DNA of 64,000 nt, from NCBI GenBank assembly GCA_963844055.1, contig CAWJMN010000002.1, forward strand, positions 1,612,001 to 1,676,000. Direction: 5' to 3'. This document shows, in pieces, positions 51,419-59,161 of the stretch. The stretch is from CAWJMN01 sp963844055. GTDB taxonomy: Bacteria > Planctomycetota > Planctomycetia > Pirellulales > Pirellulaceae. The position numbers were made by a program, and so were the translations under genes. The notes under the pieces are model-generated. The model was not told the DNA's origin, made no database searches, and saw only the letters and a program-made list of their open reading frames with translations. Every line of letters starts with the position of its first letter. The first letter of the stretch is position 1.

Positions 51419-51886
51419 ATGGACGGTGTGTCACTTAGCTGGCGATTACTAACAGAATCCCTCATCCACCAACATTACCTGAGCGAAAGGGCAATCCGTC
51501 GCGGGGAGGAAGCGGAAAGAGAGTATTGTTTTCTGTTTAACCACCAATGCCCACAGCTTCCGGTCTGGGTGGGAAGTGAGCTTCGGGTACTTTGTTGGGG
51601 ATGCCCCGGAAAAGGCTCGCGGCTTCCCAAAACACGATCTGTTAGGCGAGAAGTGGTGGATGCGGGGCACTGGGTTTCCCTCGCTCCCGAACTAGTGACG
51701 ATACCTGCTAATTTCGTCATAGACCGTGGGACTTGGTATCGCATCCGTGAGGGCGTACAGGCAGTAATCGTTCGGAACGAATCCGGTGTGCTGGTCGTCT
51801 ATCCGCTTACCGAGCCTGCCAGCCACTATTACCAAGTCATGACGCGTCAGGAGCGAATGCCGGTTTTGAAAGGGGAAAGGATTTAG
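51419..51886 (+). CDS. Hypothetical protein co-transcribed with Y-family polymerase
   Basis: 155 residues, 9 nt after the polymerase stop. Contains VLCWGCPGKGSRLPKTRSVR and, near the end, IPANFVIDRGTWYRIREGVQ. The FVIDRGTWY...GVQAVIV block recalls the layout of small proteins encoded next to damage polymerases (SRAP-like), but Cys2 and the HMCES-type motifs are absent, so I do not assign that family. Likely helps translesion synthesis or signals damage. Confidence 0.7.
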   Translation: MDGVSLSWRLLTESLIHQHYLSERAIRRGEEAEREYCFLFNHQCPQLPVWVGSELRVLCWGCPGKGSRLPKTRSVRREVVDAGHWVSLAPELVTIPANFVIDRGTWYRIREGVQAVIVRNESGVLVVYPLTEPASHYYQVMTRQERMPVLKGERI

Positions 51887-51981
51887 CGGCCAAGCGTTGC
51901 GGGTATATGTTTTAAGTCGAATTAGTCAGCACGCAGTTGTAACCCATCAGTGCCTCAGCAAAGAGTAAAAAGGCGAGATTG

Positions 51982-52031
51982 ACCTAAGTCGCTGCAGGCC
52001 AAAGAGATGCTCTCATTTTGGCACAGGGCGG
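51982..52031 (+). repeat. Bipartite dispersed repeat
   Basis: ACCTAAGTCGCT, 13 nt, ATGCTCTCATTTTGGCACA, then GGGCGG. Both halves match the insertion-sequence left end (read on the minus strand) exactly at 34132. It lies in the 382-bp gap 51887-52268, which otherwise has no supportable gene. Confidence 0.75.
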
Positions 52032-52268
52032 GCTACAACAGAAGCCATTCCTTAGCCGATAAACTAACGATTGAACCGAGCCGTACAGTCCATAGAAAAG
52101 CTGGCAGTTCTACATGAGCAGTTGCAGGTTCAATCGATACTTCCATTGCAGCCCTGGGGGGCAGCGGGCAGACAACATCTAGCTCATTACAATCTGCCTG
52201 CACCTACATACTTTCGTTCTAACAAATGTTATTTTGGCAAATTCGCTCTTTGCCCTCTAACCTAGCGA

Positions 52269-53291
52269 GTGTCCATGACCAATATCTTTATGATGCCGAG
52301 TTCGCTTGGGGATGAAGACCGATTCACAGCCAGTTTGCACTATTTGATCGAATCGGCCCCAGAAGTTGGCCAACAGCTAGTTAATGCTCTGCATTCAGAC
52401 GCAAACATGCCAAGCACAACGTTTGTTCGCGCTGTGGACCACCCAAAATCAGGCAACGAGTGCCGGCCGGATTTTCTATTAGAGTGCAAAGATTACGATA
52501 TTATCTGCGAACACAAGTTAATGAGCCCGCTAGGCGATCAACAACTCGAACGCTATCTCTCAACGCCCTGGCATCGGCAGAAATATGTAGCTCTGATTTC
52601 TTTGGGCCACTGCAACGTAGCACAATCTGTTCGGGAGAACCCAAATTACATTCGCCCCAGAGAGGGCTCACATTTTAACTGGCGTGATCTCTACCCTGCA
52701 ATTAGTACTGGACACGGCAAAATCGAAAAGGAATTTGCTACATACATGCGGTCTCTTGGAATGAGGCCGCTTGAACTTCCGAAGGGTTGGGGAGATCTCT
52801 TCACCTGCAAAACCACCGCTGAGGCCTTTGGAATGCAGTTTCAATCCATTCGCGACTACTTCTCAGGAATCGGAGCGCAATGCAGAATCGATAGTTCTAG
52901 GCTTGGTTTTCAGGTTAGAAAGCCCAACTCATGCATGCGGCTCTTTTACCTGAAAGTTGCGCCGGCGGCCAGCCTGAAGGCAAATTCATTTAATGACGAC
53001 GTTTTGAGCGCAACTGTGTACGTAGATGCCACCGTTGCACCGACTGTGCTTGACAACACACTGACGATACCTTTCACGAACACTTCAGCGATTCAAGGAG
53101 CATCCAGAAATGAAGCGGCTCCGTGGGACAAAGACCTTCGCTTAGTTTATGAGTATCAATTGCCTCTTAGGGACGCGATTTCAACCGACATCGATGTGCT
53201 AAAGAGCAATTTGCTCAAGTTTGCGAAAGCAACTTTTGACCATGCGTGCCAGCTAGGGACTACATCTACAGCCATCCCATCTGGCCTTTAG
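52269..53291 (+). CDS. PD-(D/E)XK nuclease superfamily protein
   Basis: 340 residues from a GTG, or 338 from the ATG at 52275. The metal site is Asp68 in CRPDFLLEC and Glu81-x-Lys83 in IICEHKL, followed by DQQLERYL, whose Gln is a usual helper residue. The C-terminal half is unassigned. Convergent with the alpha/beta hydrolase gene (20-nt gap). The PD-(D/E)XK fold implies DNA or RNA cleavage; a phage-defence role is inferred only from the location. Confidence 0.8.
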   Translation: MSMTNIFMMPSSLGDEDRFTASLHYLIESAPEVGQQLVNALHSDANMPSTTFVRAVDHPKSGNECRPDFLLECKDYDIICEHKLMSPLGDQQLERYLSTPWHRQKYVALISLGHCNVAQSVRENPNYIRPREGSHFNWRDLYPAISTGHGKIEKEFATYMRSLGMRPLELPKGWGDLFTCKTTAEAFGMQFQSIRDYFSGIGAQCRIDSSRLGFQVRKPNSCMRLFYLKVAPAASLKANSFNDDVLSATVYVDATVAPTVLDNTLTIPFTNTSAIQGASRNEAAPWDKDLRLVYEYQLPLRDAISTDIDVLKSNLLKFAKATFDHACQLGTTSTAIPSGL

Positions 53292-53311
53292 ATAAGACGA
53301 CGACAAATCCG

Positions 53312-54853
53312 CTACCTACGGCGTCGTAGAATCCTACGCAGTGGGCCGACAGGCTCCGGTGGATCGGGAGGCAGAGGCTGTGGACGAATCGGATTTGTAT
53401 CCAATTCAGAATTAGTATGAGCAACTGCTTCCCACACTGCATGTGCAACCTCGGGATGACAAATGTCACTATGAGCACCAGACAGCGGATATTCTTTGCA
53501 TATAACCTTGCTACAGTCGATGTTATAGATATTTGAAGACTCAAAACCATAGGTTTGATGGATATCAAGTATTTCCAATCCCTTAGGGTCGCAATGCGTG
53601 CCTTGGATTCCAAAGGCCCCAACCGCGCCATATGTCGGCAATTTAGGACCATCTTCATTCGCCATGACTGTCTGCCGAGCTATCCCTGCCGCAATCGGAT
53701 ATAGGGTTCCAACCGCATGATCCAGCGCCGATTGAGTTGTGATAATCGGACCTTTGACCAGTTTTTGATCGATGATCGACCGAAAGTATCCTGGCGTTCT
53801 TGATCCTTCGACGGTTGAGGAATACGACCAGTGAGAAAGCGCCCCCTGTACCAAACTCAATGAACTAATTGGACTTACGCTAGAGCGTCGCCCTGGGACG
53901 CCAAGTAAGCTCGATGAAACAACTATGCAACCAAAGCTGTGCCCCATCAGGTGAAATCGAACCGCCTTACCTGATGGAACTGCGCTTTGAAGTCCCCTAA
54001 TAAATCGATTGACCCCATTCTCTCCTACGATTCGCGCTCGGTCTTTCATTGTCCAAAAAGAAACCGTCGCCAAGAGGTAGAGGATGTTGTAGTACCAAGG
54101 GTCACTTTTTGCGAATGCAGCGCCCACCGTGAACTCTCTAGGCTTTTTTTGAATTGCTTGAAATAACTCCTGTGGATCAAAGGAATCACCATCACTCCCT
54201 GGAGCTGCTGACACGCCACCTTCATATCTGACGCTCTCTGCTCGAAGCGTTTTGAAAGCATCGATCAGATCCGTGGAGAGTGCATTACCTTTCCGCTCTC
54301 TAGCAGATCGAAGTATGTGCTCAAGCGCCATTTTTGATCGCGGCGTATTGCCAAACTTCTCATTTGCTGCACCCGTCTCAATGATAGGGCTAGAGGCTCC
54401 AAATCTGGTTCGAAGCTCTTCGTCGCCAAAGGGCAAACTAGGCCAGTGAACTCCAACCAGTAGAGGTGAGAACCCTACTTTGCGACTACGCATCTTGTCT
54501 ATGTCACTCTTACACGTTGACATTGCTCTAATCCAACTATCGTACTGATTGTTGGCCTGAATGACGTCTCCCATCCAGCCGTGACTAAATATGAAAACGT
54601 CGGTCACAGGATCTTCGACTAGGTGACTAGAAACGGAATCGCTACACAAGCTCCCGTCGCCCCAGCGACGCTCGACCCCATCACTGTCAAAAGCTAGCAG
54701 ATAATAGCCAAGCTCTGTTCCTGAAACAGCTTGAAAGCATGCTCTGACTGAAGCACTTGAAGCGAGCGAAAAGTCACTTGCTAACGCTCCCGCACACAGT
54801 CCTGCTGACAGTTTCATGTAGCTACGTCGGGAACACCCGATTGAATTAGACAT
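53312..54853 (-). CDS. Tat-exported alpha/beta hydrolase
   Basis: 513 residues. The N terminus CSRRSYMKLSAGLCAGALAS is a twin-arginine-type signal. An esterase/lipase fold follows: oxyanion-loop region VFIFSHGWMGD (about 89-99), nucleophile elbow FHLMGHSFGCIVV (about 295-307), and a late SGAHSDICHPEVAH segment supplying the catalytic His. The C terminus is Pro-rich then basic (PLPPDPPEPVGP...RRR). Export from the cytoplasm is unusual for a gene inside a defence island; it may be passenger cargo. Confidence 0.8.
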   Translation of the reverse strand: MSNSIGCSRRSYMKLSAGLCAGALASDFSLASSASVRACFQAVSGTELGYYLLAFDSDGVERRWGDGSLCSDSVSSHLVEDPVTDVFIFSHGWMGDVIQANNQYDSWIRAMSTCKSDIDKMRSRKVGFSPLLVGVHWPSLPFGDEELRTRFGASSPIIETGAANEKFGNTPRSKMALEHILRSARERKGNALSTDLIDAFKTLRAESVRYEGGVSAAPGSDGDSFDPQELFQAIQKKPREFTVGAAFAKSDPWYYNILYLLATVSFWTMKDRARIVGENGVNRFIRGLQSAVPSGKAVRFHLMGHSFGCIVVSSSLLGVPGRRSSVSPISSLSLVQGALSHWSYSSTVEGSRTPGYFRSIIDQKLVKGPIITTQSALDHAVGTLYPIAAGIARQTVMANEDGPKLPTYGAVGAFGIQGTHCDPKGLEILDIHQTYGFESSNIYNIDCSKVICKEYPLSGAHSDICHPEVAHAVWEAVAHTNSELDTNPIRPQPLPPDPPEPVGPLRRILRRRR

Positions 54854-54924
54854 TGACTGTGTCCTTGAGTAAATCGCTGAGCCAACAAACTACCTAAATG
54901 GTGAAAACTACTATAGCTCAGCTG

Positions 54925-54946
54925 ATGCGTTCACTTCGGCAAAGGG
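54925..54946 (+). repeat. Diverged remnant of the bipartite repeat (3' half)
   Basis: ATGCGTTCACTTCGGCAAA followed by GGG matches the 3' half at most positions. The 12-mer half is not recognisable. It lies between the hydrolase and the CBASS regulator, exactly where a junction copy would be expected. Confidence 0.35.
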
Positions 54947-55106
54947 AAACAATAAGCCCTGCCGTTGCGATTGCTACTATCGTGGCCAACAGCGTGGCTT
55001 TTCTTACCTATTTCCAAAAATGATTATGTGAGCGATAACCACCTTTTTCCAATAGTGCAAATCATACCATAGCGACACGCTACTGTTCACGTAAAAAGCG
55101 TTTGCT

Positions 55107-55985
55107 TCACGCACACTCCGGGTCTTTAAAGCTTCGAACCTTTGCGGCTTCGCGGATGCGTTCGACTTCATTGCGATTCACCAACACTAAACGCTGGTGA
55201 TTGGGGTCCGTGGGTTCTGGCGACTGTTTTAGACCCAAGTGCCTCTCCAAATAAAACGAAAGTGACACCCTTGTTTCGATCGTACACTTTCCGCTTTCCA
55301 TTCCAAAATCGAGTTCGACTGCCCTGCGCGCTCCAGGGTTCAAATTGGGGTTCGGCTGAAGTACAAACGTCACAGATTGATTCCATTCGTGGTCCAATCC
55401 CCTATCCACCTGCTCTGGGCGCGATTCACCAATTTCCATTACTCGGGTGAGAACGAAGTCGCGGAACTGTTCATGACGTAAGCACCACGCCCGGGCATGC
55501 CAGCTAAAGAGATCGAAACCCAAAGCATGCGGCGCAATCCATCGCCAAGTAGTAGAATTAGAACTCGCCGACTGGTATTTGATCTTGACCGCCAATGACA
55601 TCCGAGCAGCTTCCATGATCGCTCGAAGTATTTCTGGCCGCACCGTACGACGAAGTATTGGCACTACTGAGAAATCCGGTACATGATTTGCCCAAGTATC
55701 CGATTCTCCTACAACACCTGATTCACGGAGCCTCAAATGCGCCAAATAGGCGTCACCCGATGGCACTAGGTGCTGAGGCGTAAACTTTGCAGTGGGGCGA
55801 TATGTCTTGAGGTGACTGTCGTAGCTAATAAAGCCCGGCGCAATCTCTTGGTAACGCTTCAGGTCTGCCGAAGCTTGAGGGACAGAGACTCGAAATTGGT
55901 CAACCAAATCAGATCGATTGATTTGCCCTTCCCAAAAAAGACGGAACTCAATGAATTCTAGCCGTCGCTGCACACTATGCCGCAT
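55107..55985 (-). CDS. capW: WYL-domain transcriptional repressor, CapW/BrxR-like
   Basis: 292 residues from ATG 55985; a frame to 56315 adds unrelated sequence. An N-terminal winged helix (MRHSVQRRLEFIEFRLFWEG, then NRSDLVDQFRVSVPQASADLKRY, about 1-45), a WYL-type Sm-like domain (VKIKYQSASS ... GFDLFSWHARAWCLRHEQF, about 150-205) and a C-terminal WCX-like part. This size and order match CapW and BrxR, repressors that control CBASS and BREX loci. It is divergent from a CBASS operon, and two inverted repeats precede it (56050, 56068). Confidence 0.82.
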   Translation of the reverse strand: MRHSVQRRLEFIEFRLFWEGQINRSDLVDQFRVSVPQASADLKRYQEIAPGFISYDSHLKTYRPTAKFTPQHLVPSGDAYLAHLRLRESGVVGESDTWANHVPDFSVVPILRRTVRPEILRAIMEAARMSLAVKIKYQSASSNSTTWRWIAPHALGFDLFSWHARAWCLRHEQFRDFVLTRVMEIGESRPEQVDRGLDHEWNQSVTFVLQPNPNLNPGARRAVELDFGMESGKCTIETRVSLSFYLERHLGLKQSPEPTDPNHQRLVLVNRNEVERIREAAKVRSFKDPECA

Positions 55986-56049
55986 TTCGGACTTTTCTGG
56001 CTGTACCACTGTTGCAGGCCTAACTTCAATGCGTATACTTTCTACTAGG

Positions 56050-56087
56050 GTAAAGTAACTTAACCCATACATATCCTCGTGTATGAT
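56050..56087. promoter_or_regulatory. Candidate CapW operator (two adjacent dyads)
   Basis: GGGTAAAGTAACTTAACCC (56050-56068), a 19-bp palindrome with one mismatched pair, touches CATACA-N8-TGTATG (56068-56087). They are 65-100 bp upstream of the WYL gene start, and a TTGACA on the minus strand lies at 56103-56098. The rest of the 485-bp gap up to 56470 shows no other gene or repeat. Confidence 0.45.
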
Positions 56088-56470
56088 AAGGTACTTGTCA
56101 ATCACAATCCGGGAGGTCGCCCAACGAACCCCGGTTGCCGGGCATTTTTGTGACGCACGACAAACCCTTGCAAGTGGCGAAAAAGACAGCCAATTATAAG
56201 TGTTTTTGCAGTAAACAAATACCCAAAAACAAATGGTCGCGTAGCAACCGGCAGGTAAAGCTGGACTGTCAAATGCGATTTGGTTGGCTGACTTGAACGC
56301 TATCCGATCAATCACCCCAAAACGATGCAGCAGGCATTAGTTGGCCTAACCCCACAATACAGAACTTATCACTAACCGCCTCAATGGCCAGATTCGCGAT
56401 TCTGACAACTGCGGCAATAACCCAGTCGATTGAGCGATTAGAAGCACACGATTAAGACGAAAGAGTAACC

Positions 56471-57064
56471 ATGCACGTCTATTCAATGAAGGGATGCAAT
56501 CGCGAAAACTACGTATTCTACCTGACGATTATGGCGTTTGCCGTAGTTGAAATCATTAATCAGGCAGCCGGATGCATTGGTGTTGTAGTTACCATCGCGG
56601 CAAGCACTGTATTTGCCGCTCTCTTCTACGTCTTCGATAAGTGGATTTGGAAGCTGCCTTGGATAACATCGATGATTGGGACGCCTGACCTTAGCGGTGC
56701 TTGGATTGTCACTGGAAGCACTAACGGTACTGATGGGGTGATTCGAGAATGGAATGGAACGCTAACCATCGAGCAGACTTGGTCGCACATTGCCATCAGC
56801 ATCGAGACCGAACAATCTCGCTCACGTAGCACAATGGCGTCATTGGAACGTGACCCTGGATTCGGCTACCGTTTGATCTATAGCTATGTCAATAACCGTA
56901 AACTTGTAGATAGCGAGCTGCAATCACACAATGGCACTTGCGAGGTAGTTTTTGCAAACGAACTGCAAAACGCAGACGCACTTTATTTCAATGACCACCA
57001 ACGTCGTACCATCGGCACGATGAAATGGACGAGGCAGCTAACCAATAAAGGGTATTCCACGTGA
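56471..57064 (+). CDS. cap15: Cap15-like CBASS effector: two membrane helices plus beta-barrel
   Basis: 197 residues. Two hydrophobic helices (about 14-34 and 38-57) are followed by a beta-rich domain starting PDLSGAWIVTGSTNGTDG and continuing with alternating strands (WNGTLTIEQTWSHIAISIETE ... FGYRLIYSYVN ... TIGTMKWTR). This 2TM-plus-eight-strand layout is that of Cap15, a membrane-disrupting CBASS effector triggered by a cyclic dinucleotide. The stop overlaps the CD-NTase start (GTGA), so both are co-translated. A start 15 nt later (MKGCN) is possible. Confidence 0.82.
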   Translation: MHVYSMKGCNRENYVFYLTIMAFAVVEIINQAAGCIGVVVTIAASTVFAALFYVFDKWIWKLPWITSMIGTPDLSGAWIVTGSTNGTDGVIREWNGTLTIEQTWSHIAISIETEQSRSRSTMASLERDPGFGYRLIYSYVNNRKLVDSELQSHNGTCEVVFANELQNADALYFNDHQRRTIGTMKWTRQLTNKGYST

Positions 57065-58158
57065 AGGGATTCGAAAATGATTACGAACGGCGACTAAAGT
57101 CTGTTATAGCCCGGCGAACGGCTCCTATTGAGCTGATGGAAAAGTCTGCAAGCGGCCTAAAGGAAGCTGCCGTCGTAAGGTATCAAGCTTCACCCATTTA
57201 CGAGGTTTATAACAAGCTTGGTCGTGAAGGCGCGTCTGTGCGATACACAGTTGCAGCCATGGCTCGGTTAGATCCGCGGTATACGGAAGTTACTTACGAG
57301 CAGGGCGAGCGAGTTCGTAAGCAGTTAGAACGGGCATTCTCAGAGGCAATGGTGGACTGCGACTTTGAATACCAAGGATCTGTTACAAATGATACGCATA
57401 TCAAGTCGTACAGCGACATAGACCTATTGTGCATCACAAGACGGTTCACCACACTTGAGCCACCTCAAGTCCCGAAGGTCCCATATTCCGGCAATCCGGT
57501 AAAGGACTTAACAGACATCCGCGTGACCGGGGCTGAGGCACTTCGGAAATCATACCCGACCGCAAAAGTCGATGACTCTGGTGCGAAGTCTGTTTCAATC
57601 GCTGGAGGCTCGCTTAGTCGGAAGATCGACGTAGTTCCTGCCAATTGGTACGACACAAATCAGTGGTCCGCGTATCAAGCCAAGCGATTTCGTTCAATAC
57701 AAGTCCTCGATTTGAAAACCGGTATACGGGTCAAGAATTCCCCGTTTATGCACAACTATCTAATCGATCAAAGGGATCAGGCCGTATTTGGAGGGCTCCG
57801 CAAAGTTATAAGATTAATGAAGTCATTGCGATACGACAGTGGCGCAATCTCATTATCCAGCTTCGATCTAGCTGCAATTGGTTACAACATGCCAAGCGAA
57901 CATTTGTGCACAAGCCCAGGTGGCGAAATCCAACTATTGTACCAACTAAAGTTGTATCTCGAATTGCTGCGACGTGATAAATCGCTTCGCGACAGCTTGG
58001 ATGTTCCGGACGGTTCAAGGAGACTTTTCGCGAATGGTCACGCAACGTTGGATGGCCTCAATGAACTACAAGACGAGGTTGACGATTTGGTCGAAGCTGT
58101 TCGTATTGATCTCAGTAATTCATTTAAAACACTTTCCAATGTCAATTTATCCTACTGA
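57061..58158 (+). CDS. CBASS CD-NTase (cGAS/DncV-like nucleotidyltransferase)
   Basis: 365 residues from GTG. Active site of the nucleotidyltransferase fold: Gly106-Ser107 in FEYQGSVTND, Asp119-x-Asp121 in SYSDIDLLCI, and third Asp190 in LSRKIDVVPAN. The C-terminal part (about 225-365) is helical, as in OAS-like family members. It makes a cyclic or linear oligonucleotide second messenger on infection that opens the Cap15-like effector. All catalytic residues are intact. No Cap2/Cap3 or HORMA/TRIP13 accessory genes, so this would be type I CBASS. Confidence 0.9.
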   Translation: MKGFENDYERRLKSVIARRTAPIELMEKSASGLKEAAVVRYQASPIYEVYNKLGREGASVRYTVAAMARLDPRYTEVTYEQGERVRKQLERAFSEAMVDCDFEYQGSVTNDTHIKSYSDIDLLCITRRFTTLEPPQVPKVPYSGNPVKDLTDIRVTGAEALRKSYPTAKVDDSGAKSVSIAGGSLSRKIDVVPANWYDTNQWSAYQAKRFRSIQVLDLKTGIRVKNSPFMHNYLIDQRDQAVFGGLRKVIRLMKSLRYDSGAISLSSFDLAAIGYNMPSEHLCTSPGGEIQLLYQLKLYLELLRRDKSLRDSLDVPDGSRRLFANGHATLDGLNELQDEVDDLVEAVRIDLSNSFKTLSNVNLSY

Positions 58159-58265
58159 CGCATGAATGGCAGCGACGTGTCTCCTGGAAGGTAAGGACTC
58201 TAACCTGTGTGATGCGACGCTAGGGTTAGCAAGGTTGTCGATTCAATGGCGAATTTCTCAAAACG

Positions 58266-58315
58266 CAGTAAGTCGTTGCAGAAAAAAGAGTTGCTCTCAT
58301 ATCGGCGCAGGACGG
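58266..58315 (+). repeat. Bipartite dispersed repeat
   Basis: CAGTAAGTCGTT, 13 nt, TTGCTCTCATATCGGCGCA, then GGACGG. It separates the CBASS operon from the DISARM genes; the gap (58159-58366) has nothing else. Confidence 0.65.
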
Positions 58316-58366
58316 CCGTCAATATACTCCAAACTTTTATCCTCACTTAGTCTTGGGGTGGATCAC

Positions 58367-59158
58367 TTAGATAGGAGTCAAAATGGATGTTGCGATCAAT
58401 TGATCGAAGTGCTGGTCAATCTGACAAGGCATCACCCCACCCCGAACCAGCATTCCCAATTCCATGTTGATCGTGAATGCTTGCTGGGTCAGATTTGCAG
58501 ACGACAGGAACAACCACTCACCGTCTGCTACGGCGCATTTGACATGGAGGATTCCAAACTTGTTGTTGTCTCCAAGCTGACGATGCTCCTTCGGCCAATA
58601 GTATACGGCAGAACATGCCGCGACTTCCTGTCCCAACGCTGTGATCGTGCTGTACTCACCTTGGCCTTGGATCTTATCTGGAGTCTCCACGATTATTGTT
58701 AATCGCACGCCGCGTTTCGCGGCTCGCACAAGTGCCATGCGAATGTTCTCGATCCGGTACACAGCGAAGCTTACGAGCGTAATTCTGCTCTTGGCTGCAT
58801 CCAATACTTGTAAGATGGCCTGCTCGGTTCGACGAAAAGGAACCGTCTCGGCATCGGGGCCCGTCCAAACTAACTCGATTGTTTGATCATCTCGGTGTGA
58901 CCGTTCCGACAATGCCGCCGTTTGCAACGCCACGGAAACCGTTCGGGCATCAATGTCATTGTTTTCATTCTGCCAACAATCTACAAACGATAGGGCTATA
59001 TCTCGGTGCTGATGGTGGGCAACTCGCTTAGTGATTTCAGCTCGCAATGACCCTTTGGAGGTTGTGAGAATTGCATCTGCCACCGCTTCTACCGTGCTGC
59101 TTGGTAAGCTGCGTGCCAAACCATAAGCAGATTCGACAATTATTCGGTCTGGCGTCAT
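58367..59158 (-). CDS. drmC: DISARM protein DrmC, phospholipase-D-like
   Basis: 263 residues. Single PLD half-site near the C terminus: His-x-Lys in ILHVKCAVADGEWLF followed by LSSANLTQQAF. An earlier ITLVSFAVYRIENIR strand-helix belongs to the same fold, so it probably dimerises to build the active site. It follows drmB by 3 nt in the order drmA-drmB-drmC known from DISARM. In published systems DrmC was the dispensable core member; here the HKD residues are intact. Confidence 0.88.
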   Translation of the reverse strand: MTPDRIIVESAYGLARSLPSSTVEAVADAILTTSKGSLRAEITKRVAHHQHRDIALSFVDCWQNENNDIDARTVSVALQTAALSERSHRDDQTIELVWTGPDAETVPFRRTEQAILQVLDAAKSRITLVSFAVYRIENIRMALVRAAKRGVRLTIIVETPDKIQGQGEYSTITALGQEVAACSAVYYWPKEHRQLGDNNKFGILHVKCAVADGEWLFLSSANLTQQAFTINMELGMLVRGGVMPCQIDQHFDQLIATSILTPI

Positions 59159-59161
59159 GGT

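Noticed and set aside
52071..52265. 64-codon frame before the PD-(D/E)XK gene
   Set aside because: No ribosome site or recognisable pattern; it begins just after the junction repeat.
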